DNA of 64,000 nt from Shewanella sp. OMA3-2 (GTDB lineage: Bacteria; Pseudomonadota; Gammaproteobacteria; Enterobacterales; Shewanellaceae): assembly GCF_021513195.1 (NCBI RefSeq), contig NZ_CP090974.1, positions 2,616,001-2,680,000 of the forward strand, read 5' to 3'. Position numbers and translations under genes: made by a program. Below the pieces are notes generated by a model. It saw only the letters and a program-made list of their open reading frames with translations, searched no databases and was not told the DNA's origin. Shown piece by piece: positions 1 to 9,800 of the stretch (position 1 is its first letter; each line of letters begins with the position of its first letter).

Positions 1-667
1 CTTTCATGGTTAATTGGCGATCCATTTTAGCGGCTAGCTTATGGTCGTGCGTTACCACTACAAAAGCCGTACCAAATTGTTGGGCTAACTCACGAATTAA
101 TTGATATACGGTTTCGCCACTGCTGGCGTCTAAGTTGCCGGTTGGTTCGTCGGCTAACACTAATTTAGGTTGATTAATTAACGCACGGGCAATCGCCACA
201 CGTTGACGTTCGCCACCGGATAACTGCGCCGGAATATGCTCCAATCTATGACCTAAACCAACCCGTTCTAATAACACTTTGGCATTAGCTAACGACTGTT
301 GTTTATCTTTACCTTGAATAAAAGCTGGCATAGCAACGTTTTCAATCGCACTAAATTCAGGTAATAAATGATGAAACTGATAAATAAAGCCTAAATCTTG
401 GTTGCGAAGGCTTGCTTGTCTTGCCGATGACAATTGATAGATATCTTCACCATCTAACATCACCTTGCCGTCGCTTGGGGTGTCTAAAGTGCCCATAATA
501 TGCAGTAAGGTACTTTTACCCGATCCTGAACTACCCACTATGGCTAACTGCTCACCTTTGTAAACCTCAAGATTAACATCAGTAAGTACTTGGGTGGTCA
601 CTTCGCCATCATGATAATGTTTACTGACATGGCTAATGGTTAATAAAACCTGTTTATTCTGGGTCAT
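1..667 (-). CDS. lolD: LolD, lipoprotein-releasing ABC transporter ATPase (C-terminus cut by window edge)
   Basis: ATPase subunit of LolCDE, which extracts outer-membrane lipoproteins from the inner membrane and hands them to LolA. Reading the minus strand from the ATG at 665-667 gives about 222 residues before the window ends; the family is about 230, so roughly ten residues are missing. Walker A (GSSGSGKST) is at residues 45-53, the ABC signature LSGGERQR at 149-156 and Walker B with DEPTGNLD near 169-180. The start codon overlaps the lolC stop by one base (TAATG), so translation is probably coupled. The second permease would lie beyond position 1. Confidence 0.93.
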   Translation of the reverse strand, partial: MTQNKQVLLTISHVSKHYHDGEVTTQVLTDVNLEVYKGEQLAIVGSSGSGKSTLLHIMGTLDTPSDGKVMLDGEDIYQLSSARQASLRNQDLGFIYQFHHLLPEFSAIENVAMPAFIQGKDKQQSLANAKVLLERVGLGHRLEHIPAQLSGGERQRVAIARALINQPKLVLADEPTGNLDASSGETVYQLIRELAQQFGTAFVVVTHDHKLAAKMDRQLTMK

Positions 668-1911
668 TATTCGTATCTCAATGCGGTAGCGGGTTGAACC
701 TGTGCGGCGCGTAACGCTGGGTAAATTGTAGCAACTAGGGTTATCAACAAGGTGCCAACAATAATCACACTCAACTGAATGAACGATAATTGCACCGGCA
801 ATGTTTGACCAGCGCCTAGAATAGAAACGCCCAAGGTGGTTAAAATATCATTCAAGTTTAGGGTTAAAATAACGCCAATAAGGGTACCTAATCCTAAGCC
901 TAACAAGGCATTTAACGAGCCTTGCACAATAAAGATGTTCATTACTGCGCTTGTGGTTAATCCCTGGGTTTTAAGCACCGCCACATCTGTAGTTTTATCA
1001 ACTACCATCATGACCAATGCTGACACAATATTAAACGCCGCTACCGCCACAATAAGGCTGAGCATTAACGACATCATGTTTTTTTCCATTTTTACCGCGG
1101 CAAATAAATGACCAAAATCAGCTCGCCAGTCACGGCTAGTTGTATCAACACCTTGCTGTTGTAAAAGCTCGATTGCTAATGGTGCAATATTAGCAACATT
1201 GAATGGGTCGGTTAAATACAGTCGCAGCTCAGAGATAACATGAGGGTCTTGACGCATTAAACGACGGGCGTCTTGATAATGCACATAGGCAACAGAAGCA
1301 TCAACCTGAGCGCCCATTTCAAATACCCCTGCCACGGTAAACTTACGCTGACTAGGCACTGGGCCAAGTGGTGAATACACCACACCATCACCACTTAGAA
1401 TGCGGATTTGATCGCCAGTTTTTACCGCTAAGTTTCTGGCTAATTCGCTACCTAATACAATGGCGTAGCTGCCTGATTCTAGTGCATCAAACGCGCTTGA
1501 ATAGGTATGAGAGATAATGCTCGATAAACCTTGTTCAAGTTCAGGATAAACCCCTAATACTTGCGCAGCGGCAATATTAGCACTGGATTGCAGCATACCT
1601 TGGGTTGTGGCACTGGGCACGACGCCAACAATGTCATTTTGCAGTTGTTTATGGTGTTGTAAAAAAGTCGCCTGAGCCTGCCAATCATCAAATCCTGTTT
1701 GATGAACTAAGGTTAATTGCGGCACAGCACCTAAAATACGGTTTTTAAGTTGCCCTTCTAGACCGTTCATCACCGAGCTGACCACAATTAACGCGGCCAC
1801 ACCGAGAAAAATACCGGATACAGCAAACAATGTGATAAATGACGCAAACGCATTGGCTTTTCGTGCTCGCCAATATCGAAACCCCATAAAAAAAGAAAAT
1901 CCAAAATTCAT
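667..1911 (-). CDS. lolC: LolC/LolE-family lipoprotein-releasing permease
   Basis: Inner-membrane permease subunit of LolCDE. The protein has one membrane span near residues 20-45, a large periplasmic domain, and three more spans in the C-terminal FtsX-like domain (from about residue 275 on). The early segment with SVMNGLE followed by LKNRILGAVPQ is characteristic of LolC/LolE. I chose the ATG at 1911, which places GFRYWRAR at the distance from the N-terminus seen in the family; an in-frame ATG at 1929 would add six residues. It is first in the minus-strand operon lolC-lolD, and by the usual enterobacterial gene order it is LolC rather than LolE. Confidence 0.88.
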   Translation of the reverse strand: MNFGFSFFMGFRYWRARKANAFASFITLFAVSGIFLGVAALIVVSSVMNGLEGQLKNRILGAVPQLTLVHQTGFDDWQAQATFLQHHKQLQNDIVGVVPSATTQGMLQSSANIAAAQVLGVYPELEQGLSSIISHTYSSAFDALESGSYAIVLGSELARNLAVKTGDQIRILSGDGVVYSPLGPVPSQRKFTVAGVFEMGAQVDASVAYVHYQDARRLMRQDPHVISELRLYLTDPFNVANIAPLAIELLQQQGVDTTSRDWRADFGHLFAAVKMEKNMMSLMLSLIVAVAAFNIVSALVMMVVDKTTDVAVLKTQGLTTSAVMNIFIVQGSLNALLGLGLGTLIGVILTLNLNDILTTLGVSILGAGQTLPVQLSFIQLSVIIVGTLLITLVATIYPALRAAQVQPATALRYE

Positions 1912-2067
1912 ATAAAATTTGTCATCCAATGCTCATATTCGAGCGTATATTGGTTATCGCTGAGTCAAAATTGACGCTAAAACCATTACAAAAAGCTTAT
2001 GACTTGCTAAACCATCAAGTTGGGCATGATAATAGGGGTATTAGATTGATAAATAAAGAGGCAAACC

Positions 2068-2688
2068 TTGATAAACGATAGCAATTCTTATTTTAGCGTG
2101 CCTCACCAATTTAATGTTTATCTTACGCCCTGGGATAACCAGCGTCCGATCCCTGATGACACTCAACTCAGACAAATGCAATCCACTGGGCTTAAACTAT
2201 TGTCAGAGGTTAAGGCACTCGAAGCAAACTGCTTATTGCAGTTACGCCAGTTAGACAGTGCGACGCAGTCTATTGTTGAATTTTTAAAGTTACAATCCCG
2301 TAAAGTCGATTTAGTATTACAGCATGTACTAGAAAAAGAAGCTCAATCTGGAGTGAAATATCAAGGGCATCAGTTTGGTGGCAGTGGCTTTAGTCTTTTT
2401 TCAGATAAACAAATGGATGTTGGCAGTATTTTTAGTTGCCATATTTATCTTCATGCCGAAGTTGTTGCAGTATTGTGTATTGGTGAAGTGACCGGATCAT
2501 ACTCAGTCGACACGGAAGAAGCCATTCAGGTTAGTCGCTCAACGACTATTGAACAGGCATTATGGCAAACTGACCTCGCCTTTATTCAAATTTTAGATGA
2601 AGATGTTGAGCAGCTAGTCAAAGCCAGTTTAACTGTGCAACAAAAAATGCTTAAACTGCGCAAACAGCAGCGTAAAGACAATCTGTAA
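2068..2688 (+). CDS. PilZ-like domain protein upstream of mfd
   Basis: A 206-residue soluble protein. The middle of the chain (about residues 95-145) has a beta-rich stretch with GGSGFSLFS, resembling the second PilZ motif (D/NxSxxG), which binds c-di-GMP in canonical members. The arginine-rich first motif is not evident, so binding is uncertain. The N-terminal part is predicted helical and the C-terminus is basic (KLRKQQRK). The start is a TTG at 2068, supported by AGAGG six bases upstream. It ends 28 bp before mfd and is probably co-transcribed with it. Divergent from lolC across about 155 bp. Confidence 0.7.
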   Translation: MINDSNSYFSVPHQFNVYLTPWDNQRPIPDDTQLRQMQSTGLKLLSEVKALEANCLLQLRQLDSATQSIVEFLKLQSRKVDLVLQHVLEKEAQSGVKYQGHQFGGSGFSLFSDKQMDVGSIFSCHIYLHAEVVAVLCIGEVTGSYSVDTEEAIQVSRSTTIEQALWQTDLAFIQILDEDVEQLVKASLTVQQKMLKLRKQQRKDNL

Positions 2689-2716
2689 GTTCTCTTAATA
2701 CAAGTTAATCAATTAA

Positions 2717-5700
2717 ATGAAACAATTTAGTGTAATCGCTCCGCCAAGTGTTAAAAAAGGCCAACAACAGCAAATTTTAACCACCCTAGGCGGCGTCTCC
2801 AAAGCGCTCACTGTCGCAAATTTAATTACCCAGCATTCAGGCACCAGTCTGATTGTGACCCACGACACCCCAAGTGCACTGACTTTAGAAGCCGAACTGA
2901 GCTACCTTTTGGTCAATGCTGGGGTCAATGTGTGTTTGTTTCCTGACAGAGAAACCCTGCCCTACGACAGCTTTTCACCGCATCAGGACTTAATCTCACA
3001 GCGCCTAGAGTCTCTGGCACAAATCAGCCAAAGTAATCATAACGTGGTGATTGTGCCAGTGAACACCTTGATGGTGCGATTGCCGCCAAAATCATTTTTA
3101 ACCGCCAACGTGATGATTTTGAAAAAAGGCGACATCTATAGCCTTGATCAAGTGCGTCAGCACCTGACTGATACCGGCTATCATATTGTTGACCAGGTAT
3201 ATGAACACGGTGAGTTTGCCATTCGTGGCTCAATTATTGATATATTCCCTACCGGCTCTAAACAGCCACTGCGAATAGAACTGTTTGACGATGAAGTGGA
3301 AACCATCCGCTTTTTTGATGTCGATACCCAGCGCTCTGGCATGGCACTTGAACAAATTAGAATGCTGCCAGCAAAAGAGTTTCCAACAGATAGCGCTGCA
3401 ATTGAAGGGTTTAGACAGCGTTACCGTCGTCGCTTTGAGGTTATCTCTAAAGAAGCTGAATCCGTTTATCAATCGGTGAGTCGTAATATCATGCCGGCGG
3501 GTATTGAAAATTATTTGCCATTGTTTTTTGATGAATCATCCAGCTTATTTGATTACCTGCCAGAACAAAGCCAACTGATCACCTTAGGTGACATTGATAA
3601 AGCCTGCGAACATCATTTACAAGAAGTGCACAGCCGTTATGAAGACCGCCGAGTCGACCCATTAAGGCCTTTATTAGAGCCTAAAGAGCTTTATTTACTC
3701 AGCGACCAACTGTTTGCCGCATTTAAACCTATGCCGCGCAGCCAAATCATTAATGCGGTGTTTGATGAACAAGGTCACATTAATCCTGACTCGCAGCCCA
3801 AAAGTGCTTTGCTGGTCAAAGCCAGCACCATTAGTGATATCAATGCCAATCACAAATTAAAACAGCCTTTATTAGCCTTACAGGAATACAGCCAACAACA
3901 TCCACAGATGTTGTTTGTGGCTGAATCTGAAGGTCGACGCGAAGCGTTACTTGAGTTACTGGCAAAAGTAGGCATTAAACCCAAACTGTTTAAGCATATT
4001 GATGACTATGTCACCGCCAAAGAGTTTATCGGTTTAGTCGTATCGCCACTGTCACGCGGCTGTGAGTTAGAGCTAGGCTCTAAAGGTAAAGTCAGCATTA
4101 TTTGTGAAACCGAATTATTCGGTCACCGTATTTCACAGCAACGTCGCCGTGAAAAACAAAAGCAAGTCAGTACTGATGTACTGGTTAAAAACTTAGCTGA
4201 ACTTAAAGTCGGCCAACCTATTGTGCATTTAGAGCATGGTGTCGCGCTTTATCAAGGGTTAGAAACCTTAGACACCGGCGGTTTAGTTGCTGAGTATTTA
4301 AAGCTTGAGTACGCTGGCGGCGATAAGCTTTATGTGCCTGTGTCGTCACTGCATTTAATCAGTCGCTTTAGTGCGGGGAATGAAGAAAATACCCAACTTA
4401 ATAAATTAGGTAATGAAACCTGGGCTAAAGCCAAGAAAAAAGCTATTGAACGTATTCGTGATGTCGCCGCTGAATTACTGGATGTTTATGCCCGCCGTCA
4501 AGCTCGACCGGGTGAAGCATTGGCACTTGATGAAGAAGAATACGCTGTATTTTCTCAAGGTTTCCCCTATGAAGAAACCGTTGACCAAGAAAGTGCTATT
4601 CATGCGGTATTAGCCGACTTACAAGCGCCAATGGCAATGGACCGGTTAGTGTGCGGTGATGTGGGCTTTGGTAAAACGGAAGTGGCCATGCGCGCAGCCT
4701 TTGTTGCCGTCAATGCCGGTAAACAAGTCATAGTACTGGTTCCTACAACATTATTAGCACAGCAACATTATGAAAACTTTACCGATCGCTTTGCTGATTG
4801 GCCATTTGTGATTGAAGTCATGTCACGCTTTAGAACCACTAAAGAGCAAAATCAAGTGGTGCAATCGTTAAGTGATGGCAAAGTCGATATTGTCATTGGT
4901 ACCCATAAATTACTCTCGGCAGAGATTAAATTTGATAACCTTGGCTTACTGATTATTGATGAAGAACATCGTTTTGGCGTGCGTCAAAAAGAAAAGATTA
5001 AAGCCTTACGTGCCAATATCGATATTCTTACCTTAACCGCCACCCCTATTCCACGCACCCTGAATATGGCCATGTCGGGTATGCGAGACTTATCAATTAT
5101 TGCCACGCCACCAGCTAAACGTTTAGCGGTTAAAACCTTTGTACGCGAGTACGATATTGCCACGGTGCGAGAAGCTATTTTGCGGGAGATTTTACGCGGT
5201 GGCCAAGTGTACTATTTACATAACAACGTTGAAACCATTGAAAAAGCAGCCCAAGATATTCGCGATCTGTTACCAGAAGCGCGCGTTGTGACCGCCCACG
5301 GGCAAATGCGCGAGCGTGATTTAGAAAAAGTGATGGCTGATTTTTATCACCAACGTTTTAACGTCCTTGTGTGTACCACCATTATCGAAACCGGTATTGA
5401 CGTACCTAGTGCCAATACCATTTTGATCCACAGGGCTGACATGTTTGGTTTAGCACAGTTACACCAACTACGTGGTCGAGTAGGACGTTCACATCATCAA
5501 GCCTATGCCTATATGATGACACCGCATCCAAAACGTATGACCTCAGATGCGCGTAAACGACTAGAAGCCATTGATGCATTAGAAGATTTAGGCGCAGGCT
5601 TTTTACTGGCCACCCAAGATTTGGAAATTCGCGGCGCGGGTGAATTGCTTGGTGATGAGCAAAGCGGACATATCAGTAAAATTGGTTTTAGCTTGTATAT

Positions 5701-6226
5701 GGAAATGCTCGAATCTGCCGTCAAAGCGCTTAAAGAAGGTAAAGAGCCGTCTTTAGCCTATATGATGAATGCGATTTGTGACATTGATTTACGTATTCCG
5801 GCATTATTACCCGAAGATTATGTTGGTGACGTCAATATGCGTTTATCGTTATACAAACGTATTGCCAATTGTGACTCTGAAACCATGATTGATGAGCTTA
5901 AAGTCGAGTTTATTGACCGTTTTGGTATGCTGCCGGATCCGACCCGTAATTTAATGGATATCACCTTATATAAACACCAAGCAACTGAGCTAGGATTACA
6001 GCGTATTGAGATGCACTCAAAAGGTGGCAGTTTAGAATTTGGTGCAGAACATAGAGTCGATCCGATGTTTATCATCGGTTTATTGCAAAAGCAGCCACAA
6101 ATCTATCGAATGGACGGGCCAAATAAGTTAAAGTTCACCATTCCAGCTGAAACCAGTAAAGACAGGCTCGAGTTATTGAAAACTTTACTTGAACAGCTCG
6201 CTAAACATCAAACTGGAGAGCAGTAG
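2717..6226 (+). CDS. mfd: Mfd, transcription-repair coupling factor
   Basis: DNA translocase that removes RNA polymerase stalled at lesions and recruits UvrA. At 1169 residues it is full length for the family. Order of domains: UvrB-like N-terminal module (residues about 1-350), RNA-polymerase interaction domain near 490-560 (VHLEHGVALYQGL), a RecG-like translocase with Walker A GDVGFGKTE near 645-653 and the DEEH box (IIDEEHRFGV) near 745-754, helicase motif VI (QLRGRVGRS) near residue 915, then the TRCF C-terminal domain. Its TAG stop overlaps by one base the GTG start of csiV. Confidence 0.98.
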   Translation: MKQFSVIAPPSVKKGQQQQILTTLGGVSKALTVANLITQHSGTSLIVTHDTPSALTLEAELSYLLVNAGVNVCLFPDRETLPYDSFSPHQDLISQRLESLAQISQSNHNVVIVPVNTLMVRLPPKSFLTANVMILKKGDIYSLDQVRQHLTDTGYHIVDQVYEHGEFAIRGSIIDIFPTGSKQPLRIELFDDEVETIRFFDVDTQRSGMALEQIRMLPAKEFPTDSAAIEGFRQRYRRRFEVISKEAESVYQSVSRNIMPAGIENYLPLFFDESSSLFDYLPEQSQLITLGDIDKACEHHLQEVHSRYEDRRVDPLRPLLEPKELYLLSDQLFAAFKPMPRSQIINAVFDEQGHINPDSQPKSALLVKASTISDINANHKLKQPLLALQEYSQQHPQMLFVAESEGRREALLELLAKVGIKPKLFKHIDDYVTAKEFIGLVVSPLSRGCELELGSKGKVSIICETELFGHRISQQRRREKQKQVSTDVLVKNLAELKVGQPIVHLEHGVALYQGLETLDTGGLVAEYLKLEYAGGDKLYVPVSSLHLISRFSAGNEENTQLNKLGNETWAKAKKKAIERIRDVAAELLDVYARRQARPGEALALDEEEYAVFSQGFPYEETVDQESAIHAVLADLQAPMAMDRLVCGDVGFGKTEVAMRAAFVAVNAGKQVIVLVPTTLLAQQHYENFTDRFADWPFVIEVMSRFRTTKEQNQVVQSLSDGKVDIVIGTHKLLSAEIKFDNLGLLIIDEEHRFGVRQKEKIKALRANIDILTLTATPIPRTLNMAMSGMRDLSIIATPPAKRLAVKTFVREYDIATVREAILREILRGGQVYYLHNNVETIEKAAQDIRDLLPEARVVTAHGQMRERDLEKVMADFYHQRFNVLVCTTIIETGIDVPSANTILIHRADMFGLAQLHQLRGRVGRSHHQAYAYMMTPHPKRMTSDARKRLEAIDALEDLGAGFLLATQDLEIRGAGELLGDEQSGHISKIGFSLYMEMLESAVKALKEGKEPSLAYMMNAICDIDLRIPALLPEDYVGDVNMRLSLYKRIANCDSETMIDELKVEFIDRFGMLPDPTRNLMDITLYKHQATELGLQRIEMHSKGGSLEFGAEHRVDPMFIIGLLQKQPQIYRMDGPNKLKFTIPAETSKDRLELLKTLLEQLAKHQTGEQ

Positions 6227-7311
6227 TGCTTTTGAATATAACAGTGCTTTTTAAAATAAATGTGCTTCGCAAAATGTCAGCGTTACCCCGTATCGCGATA
6301 ACAATGGCAACGCTTAGTTCGTTAACGTTTTCAACTCAAGCGCAAGCCGAATCCTGGTTTGAGGTTGAGGTATTTGTTTTTGAACGTGAAAGTTCATCAT
6401 TAGAGCAATGGACAAATGCCGTAGCACCGCAAATTAATGAACGCGCGGTCGATTTCATCACCCCATTAATCAGCACAGATATTACCGGTGTAGCCGCGGG
6501 ACTCAGTGGTTGCAGTGCTAATGATTGGTCTAGCGAGATCACCCCAGACTGTAACGACCCGCTAAGCAGCAGTACTGTGCGCAGCCATCCAAGCCAAGTG
6601 CCGTTTACTATTGCCGCACCGCGTGAACCGCAAGCCTATTTAGGTGCAGGTCCAATACTGCTTGCTGACAGCCAAAGCAAATTTAAAGATATTATCCGTA
6701 CTGTTAGCCGTGAACGTAATGTCAAACCTGTTGTGCACTTAACCTGGCAGCAAAATATGGAGTCACAGCGTAGATCAAAACCGGTAAGGATATTTGGTGG
6801 TAAAGACTTTTCAAAACAATTTGATTATCACGGTCAGCAAGTCAGTGGACAATCTCAAACAGAAGCGTCGTATCAACTGTCAACGAATGACTTTTCGACC
6901 CTGGGCAATATGGCGACAACCCAACATAAAAAACCAGTATGGGAACTCGATGGCACCATCAATATTTATTTGAGTCATTATTTATATATTGAAAGTAATT
7001 TAGCCTTGCGTAAACCGATTCAGAAGTTAGTCGAGTCTAACCGTAGCGAGTTCAATCAATTTAATGCGGTCAATAATAAAGTAGAAAAGACCATGAAGCC
7101 GTTTTTACAAGTGATTCCATTAGCGCAAAACCGTCGGGTGCGCAGTGGCGAAATTCACTACTTTGACCATCCTAGAATGGGCATGGTAATGCAAATTCGC
7201 AGAATGGCGCAGCCAACCTCGGTAAAGCCAATTGATTTAGGTGCGCCTAGCTATCAAGGTCAACCTCATTCTCAAAGTCAATCTGGTGTAGTTCAACCCT
7301 ATGGTCAGTAA
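6226..7311 (+). CDS. csiV: CsiV, peptidoglycan-binding envelope protein
   Basis: Matches the CsiV family (DUF2803-type), known from Vibrio cholerae as a peptidoglycan-binding protein needed for PBP1A/LpoA-driven wall synthesis and encoded next to mfd there. A secretion signal ends near the AQA-ES junction around residues 40-42, and the mature chain begins with the family hallmark WFEVEVFVFER. The GTG at 6226 has GGAGAG six bases upstream and overlaps the mfd stop; in-frame starts at 6244, 6262 (GTG) and 6274 (ATG) are alternatives, the last giving a more typical signal peptide. The C-terminus is Gln/Ser-rich. Family assignment rests on sequence hallmarks and synteny. Confidence 0.85.
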   Translation: MLLNITVLFKINVLRKMSALPRIAITMATLSSLTFSTQAQAESWFEVEVFVFERESSSLEQWTNAVAPQINERAVDFITPLISTDITGVAAGLSGCSANDWSSEITPDCNDPLSSSTVRSHPSQVPFTIAAPREPQAYLGAGPILLADSQSKFKDIIRTVSRERNVKPVVHLTWQQNMESQRRSKPVRIFGGKDFSKQFDYHGQQVSGQSQTEASYQLSTNDFSTLGNMATTQHKKPVWELDGTINIYLSHYLYIESNLALRKPIQKLVESNRSEFNQFNAVNNKVEKTMKPFLQVIPLAQNRRVRSGEIHYFDHPRMGMVMQIRRMAQPTSVKPIDLGAPSYQGQPHSQSQSGVVQPYGQ

Positions 7312-7432
7312 TCGCTAAGTGAGTAGTCTGTAGATGAATAATATCTAGGACAAGAACAATTAGATCAAGTATCTAATCTATTCGAATAAGCACTATTGTT
7401 TATATCTAAGTGTATAGCGACTGAGTATATAG

Positions 7433-7467
7433 AGCACTGAACGTGGATACGTTCGGTGCTTTCTTTT
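7433..7467 (+). terminator. Rho-independent terminator after csiV
   Basis: AGCACTGAACGT and ACGTTCGGTGCT pair over 12 bp (one G-T wobble) around a GGAT loop and are followed by TTCTTTT. It lies about 120 bp after the csiV stop and would close the PilZ-mfd-csiV transcript. Confidence 0.8.
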
Positions 7468-7640
7468 ATCTGGAAGAATAACGTGTTTGATATCGGCTCG
7501 CATTTGCTTCAGTTTGTTCACTCGGTGCAACACAAGACCAAGTGTTATCTTCAGACTGAAGTGCGATATCCATCGAACTACACACTTCTTTGATAGACTA
7601 ATAACGTATTATCCCCCATCCAAAACACTAACATAAAAAA
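7468..7640. other. Core/accessory boundary, no gene seen
   Basis: Together with 7312-7432 this forms a 459-bp gene-free gap between csiV and the accessory block. No coding signal, tRNA fragment or integrase remnant was seen; only the two flanking terminators are recognisable. Confidence 0.4.
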
Positions 7641-7666
7641 ATCCCCACCAGAGTACTGGTAGGGAT
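7641..7666 (-). terminator. Rho-independent terminator for the membrane protein gene
   Basis: Read on the minus strand, an 11-bp stem (ATCCCTACCAG / CTGGTGGGGAT, one wobble) with a 4-base loop is followed directly by a run of seven T. It lies about 105 bp downstream of the minus-strand gene ending at 7771. Confidence 0.8.
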
Positions 7667-7770
7667 TATTTTTCATCTGCAAGATAGGTCAAGAGCACTT
7701 AAACGATCGGCATTACAACTCAAGTTGAAGCTTTTTTATATTTGGTGCATCACTGTTTTATATAGCAACA

Positions 7771-8463
7771 CTACAGTGGCTTAACCGCACCAAAGAAACC
7801 TACAGTTAAAATAATCACCCAATAGCAATACGCTAAACGACGACCAAATTGGATACTGCGCTCTAGTTGGTCTTCCACTTCTTGGCTGTCACCTTCTAGT
7901 GCTAATTTGCGGAAGAGTTCAGTCCACTCACGCATGATAAAACGCAACAATAAGCCAATAACAAGTGCTACTGAGAATAACAATATTTTAATCGAAAACC
8001 ATTTCTGGCCATCTGCTGCATTAAACGGCCCTTCGCCCATTAATGACGCAATAGACGCAATGGCTAAAGCAGGTATAACAAAGTAACGAATAGACTCATC
8101 AGCTTTGGTTAATTTCAAACCTGTATCTGACTCACGGTAGATAAATGCTGACCAACAAAGCGTTATCCATAGGAAGAAGAATATCCACATCCCCATTAGC
8201 CATATACCACCCAAAGGCTGTACACCCCACAAGTTCCCCATATGGAAACCTAATGGGAAAAGCATTAAAATACCCGTGCGAGCCAAAATATCTATTCGAT
8301 ATGCGGTTTCCATATGCCGCTTACGTTCGCTCATTGCCAACTTACGGTTAATTACATTATATGATGTTTGGAATACTCCCCACTCACCACCTAGCCAGTA
8401 CACCATAGCTACAATGTGTAGCCAACGTAGTATTGGTAATTCATACGTTACAAGAAAATCCAT
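7771..8463 (-). CDS. Six-span membrane protein, CopD/HemJ-like, function unknown
   Basis: A 230-residue integral membrane protein with about six hydrophobic spans (near residues 8-30, 60-80, 86-108, 126-145, 155-178 and 208-228). The first span carries W-x-H followed at seven residues by W-L-G-G (LRWLHIVAMVYWLGGEW), the pattern found in CopD, HemJ and the membrane domain of PuuD, where the histidine helps bind heme. Another His sits in the second span (FPLGFHMG). Heme or metal binding is therefore possible but unproven. The ATG at 8463 has AAGG eight bases upstream. It is transcribed away from the bicupin gene across a shared intergenic region with a palindromic operator. Confidence 0.6.
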   Translation of the reverse strand: MDFLVTYELPILRWLHIVAMVYWLGGEWGVFQTSYNVINRKLAMSERKRHMETAYRIDILARTGILMLFPLGFHMGNLWGVQPLGGIWLMGMWIFFFLWITLCWSAFIYRESDTGLKLTKADESIRYFVIPALAIASIASLMGEGPFNAADGQKWFSIKILLFSVALVIGLLLRFIMREWTELFRKLALEGDSQEVEDQLERSIQFGRRLAYCYWVIILTVGFFGAVKPL

Positions 8464-8824
8464 GATTAGGCCTTATTTAGATAATTTCCGTAACAGGATA
8501 AGCAGCGGTTATTGGTTGATCATTGACAGAAGTCAAAAGTGGCTTTTGGCAAACAGCAGAAACTGGGACCATTGATAAAAAGCAATTGCTTGGTAGATTG
8601 ATTAGGGCCTGTTGATCTTTAAAGGTTATTTTTGCTGTAAATGGTTTTGCTTAGATGACTAGGCATCATTCCATGCTATTGGGTAATACGGCTGTTTAAT
8701 TGACATTAATGCTTCTTGAGCCAAATAGCTTGTATCTAGGTGTTATTGATTATCGTCAATGATAAATTATTACTGCTGCGTAAACTGGTTTTTCTGGTTT
8801 ATTACAACTGCATCTGAGGGTTTT
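8464..8824. other. Divergent promoter region of membrane protein and bicupin genes
   Basis: 361 bp without a convincing gene. It holds the palindrome at 8746-8759. No RNA gene or repeat was recognised. Confidence 0.5.
8746..8759. promoter_or_regulatory. Island operator-like palindrome (site A)
   Basis: TTGATTATCGTCAA, TTGA and TCAA arms six bases apart (ATTGA/TCAAT if extended by one base), 66 bp before the bicupin start. It matches the palindrome found in other promoter regions of this block. Confidence 0.5.
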
Positions 8825-9682
8825 ATGTTGTCACGCGGCCATATCGAATTTATTCAATCACAACAGTTGCCATGGCATGTTATAGGCGGCGGTTTAGCAC
8901 GCCCTAATGTAGATTACAAAATGCTAAGCCGAGATCCAGCTAACGGAGCATGCTCGATTTTAATGCGATATCCGGCCGGTTGGTCACGCAGTGGCGCTGA
9001 ACACATTACCGCTGATGAAGAGTTTTACGTACTACACGGCTCCATTGAAATGGATGATCATGTGTACTATGAAGACTGCTATGCTTTTCTACCCGCGGGC
9101 TGGACACGGCATAAAATCAGCTCCAAAGATGGCTGCGTAATACTCGCATTTTATAACCGCGAGCCCAATCTTATAGATGCCGCTGGCGACGGTTCAGCCG
9201 AATTATCCCATAGAGCAATTCAGCATTTAGATGTTGCAGCCATGCCTTGGGACTTATCGCTTAACGATCCAAATCTTAAACACTTAGGTATTTCGCGAAA
9301 AAATTTACGTACCGATCCCGATACTGGAGAGCGTACCTTTTTATCCCTGATTTTTCCTCAAGCAACGCCTACTAATAACAAAGGCCCTCAAGAGAAACAT
9401 CCTGTGGTAGAAGAGGCGTACGTCATATCTGGTTCGTTAACGGGGCCTCATGGCACTATGTATCCTGGAGCCTATTTTTGGCGCCCGCCACAAATAGCAC
9501 ATGGGCCGTTTGGATCACGCTGGGGTGGTGTATCGCTAATGCGTTTCGTCGGCGGCGAGCATGTCAATATATGGACTAAAGAAGAAGCACCTTTTTCATA
9601 CAACACGCCATACCAGCCTATCCTACCTGACTATTTACGTGAATTTGAAAATAAGCCTTGGGTTCCGCCAGCAGAATATTAA
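8825..9682 (+). CDS. Bicupin protein (DUF4437-like), possible dioxygenase or sensor
   Basis: A 285-residue protein with two cupin folds. In the first (about residues 30-115), H-x4-E (EHITADEEFYVLHG) and a later PAGWTRH provide one His, one Glu and one His as likely metal ligands; the second (about 185-255) repeats this with KHPVVEEAYVISG and PPQIAHGP. Such sites hold Fe, Mn or Zn in cupin dioxygenases and isomerases. I chose ATG 8825 because TGAGGG lies four bases upstream; an in-frame ATG at 8759 would add 22 hydrophobic residues without an SD. Resemblance is closest to DUF4437/ChrR-type cupins. The reaction cannot be named from sequence. Confidence 0.7.
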   Translation: MLSRGHIEFIQSQQLPWHVIGGGLARPNVDYKMLSRDPANGACSILMRYPAGWSRSGAEHITADEEFYVLHGSIEMDDHVYYEDCYAFLPAGWTRHKISSKDGCVILAFYNREPNLIDAAGDGSAELSHRAIQHLDVAAMPWDLSLNDPNLKHLGISRKNLRTDPDTGERTFLSLIFPQATPTNNKGPQEKHPVVEEAYVISGSLTGPHGTMYPGAYFWRPPQIAHGPFGSRWGGVSLMRFVGGEHVNIWTKEEAPFSYNTPYQPILPDYLREFENKPWVPPAEY

Positions 9683-9706
9683 ACAAACCAAACGGACAAA
9701 TGCAAC

Positions 9707-9731
9707 AAAGCGAGCCTTAATAGCTCGCTTT
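9707..9731 (+). terminator. Hairpin terminator after the bicupin gene
   Basis: AAAGCGAGC and GCTCGCTTT form a perfect 9-bp stem with a 7-base loop, 25 bp after the stop codon. The T tract is only the TTT of the stem, so strength is moderate. Confidence 0.6.
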
Positions 9732-9800
9732 AATATTGACCGTCCTAAATAAGGTTGACACTTGCCAACATCAATTTTGCAAAGTGCAATGAATACAACC
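9732..9800. repeat. Repeat R1, similar to 20245-20310
   Basis: Directly after the bicupin terminator. Shared blocks with the copy near 20.25 kb are GCTTTAAT, TAAATAAG, TGACACTT, CAA-ATCA, AAGTG-AAT and AATACAA in the same order. Contains the inverted repeat GTTGACACTTGCCAAC (9754-9769). The rest of 9683-10095 has no gene. Confidence 0.45.

Noticed and set aside
836..1111. Open frame opposite lolC, and many similar frames opposite mfd, leuC, acnA and ybiT
   Set aside because: They are antisense shadows of well-supported genes with no SD and no recognisable protein motif.
8276..8575. Plus-strand open frame over the start of the membrane protein gene
   Set aside because: Antisense to a clear six-span protein and lacking a ribosome-binding site.
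8606..8650. GGGCCTGTTGATCTTT segment resembling ends of insertion sequences
   Set aside because: No partner inverted repeat, target duplication or transposase remnant found nearby.
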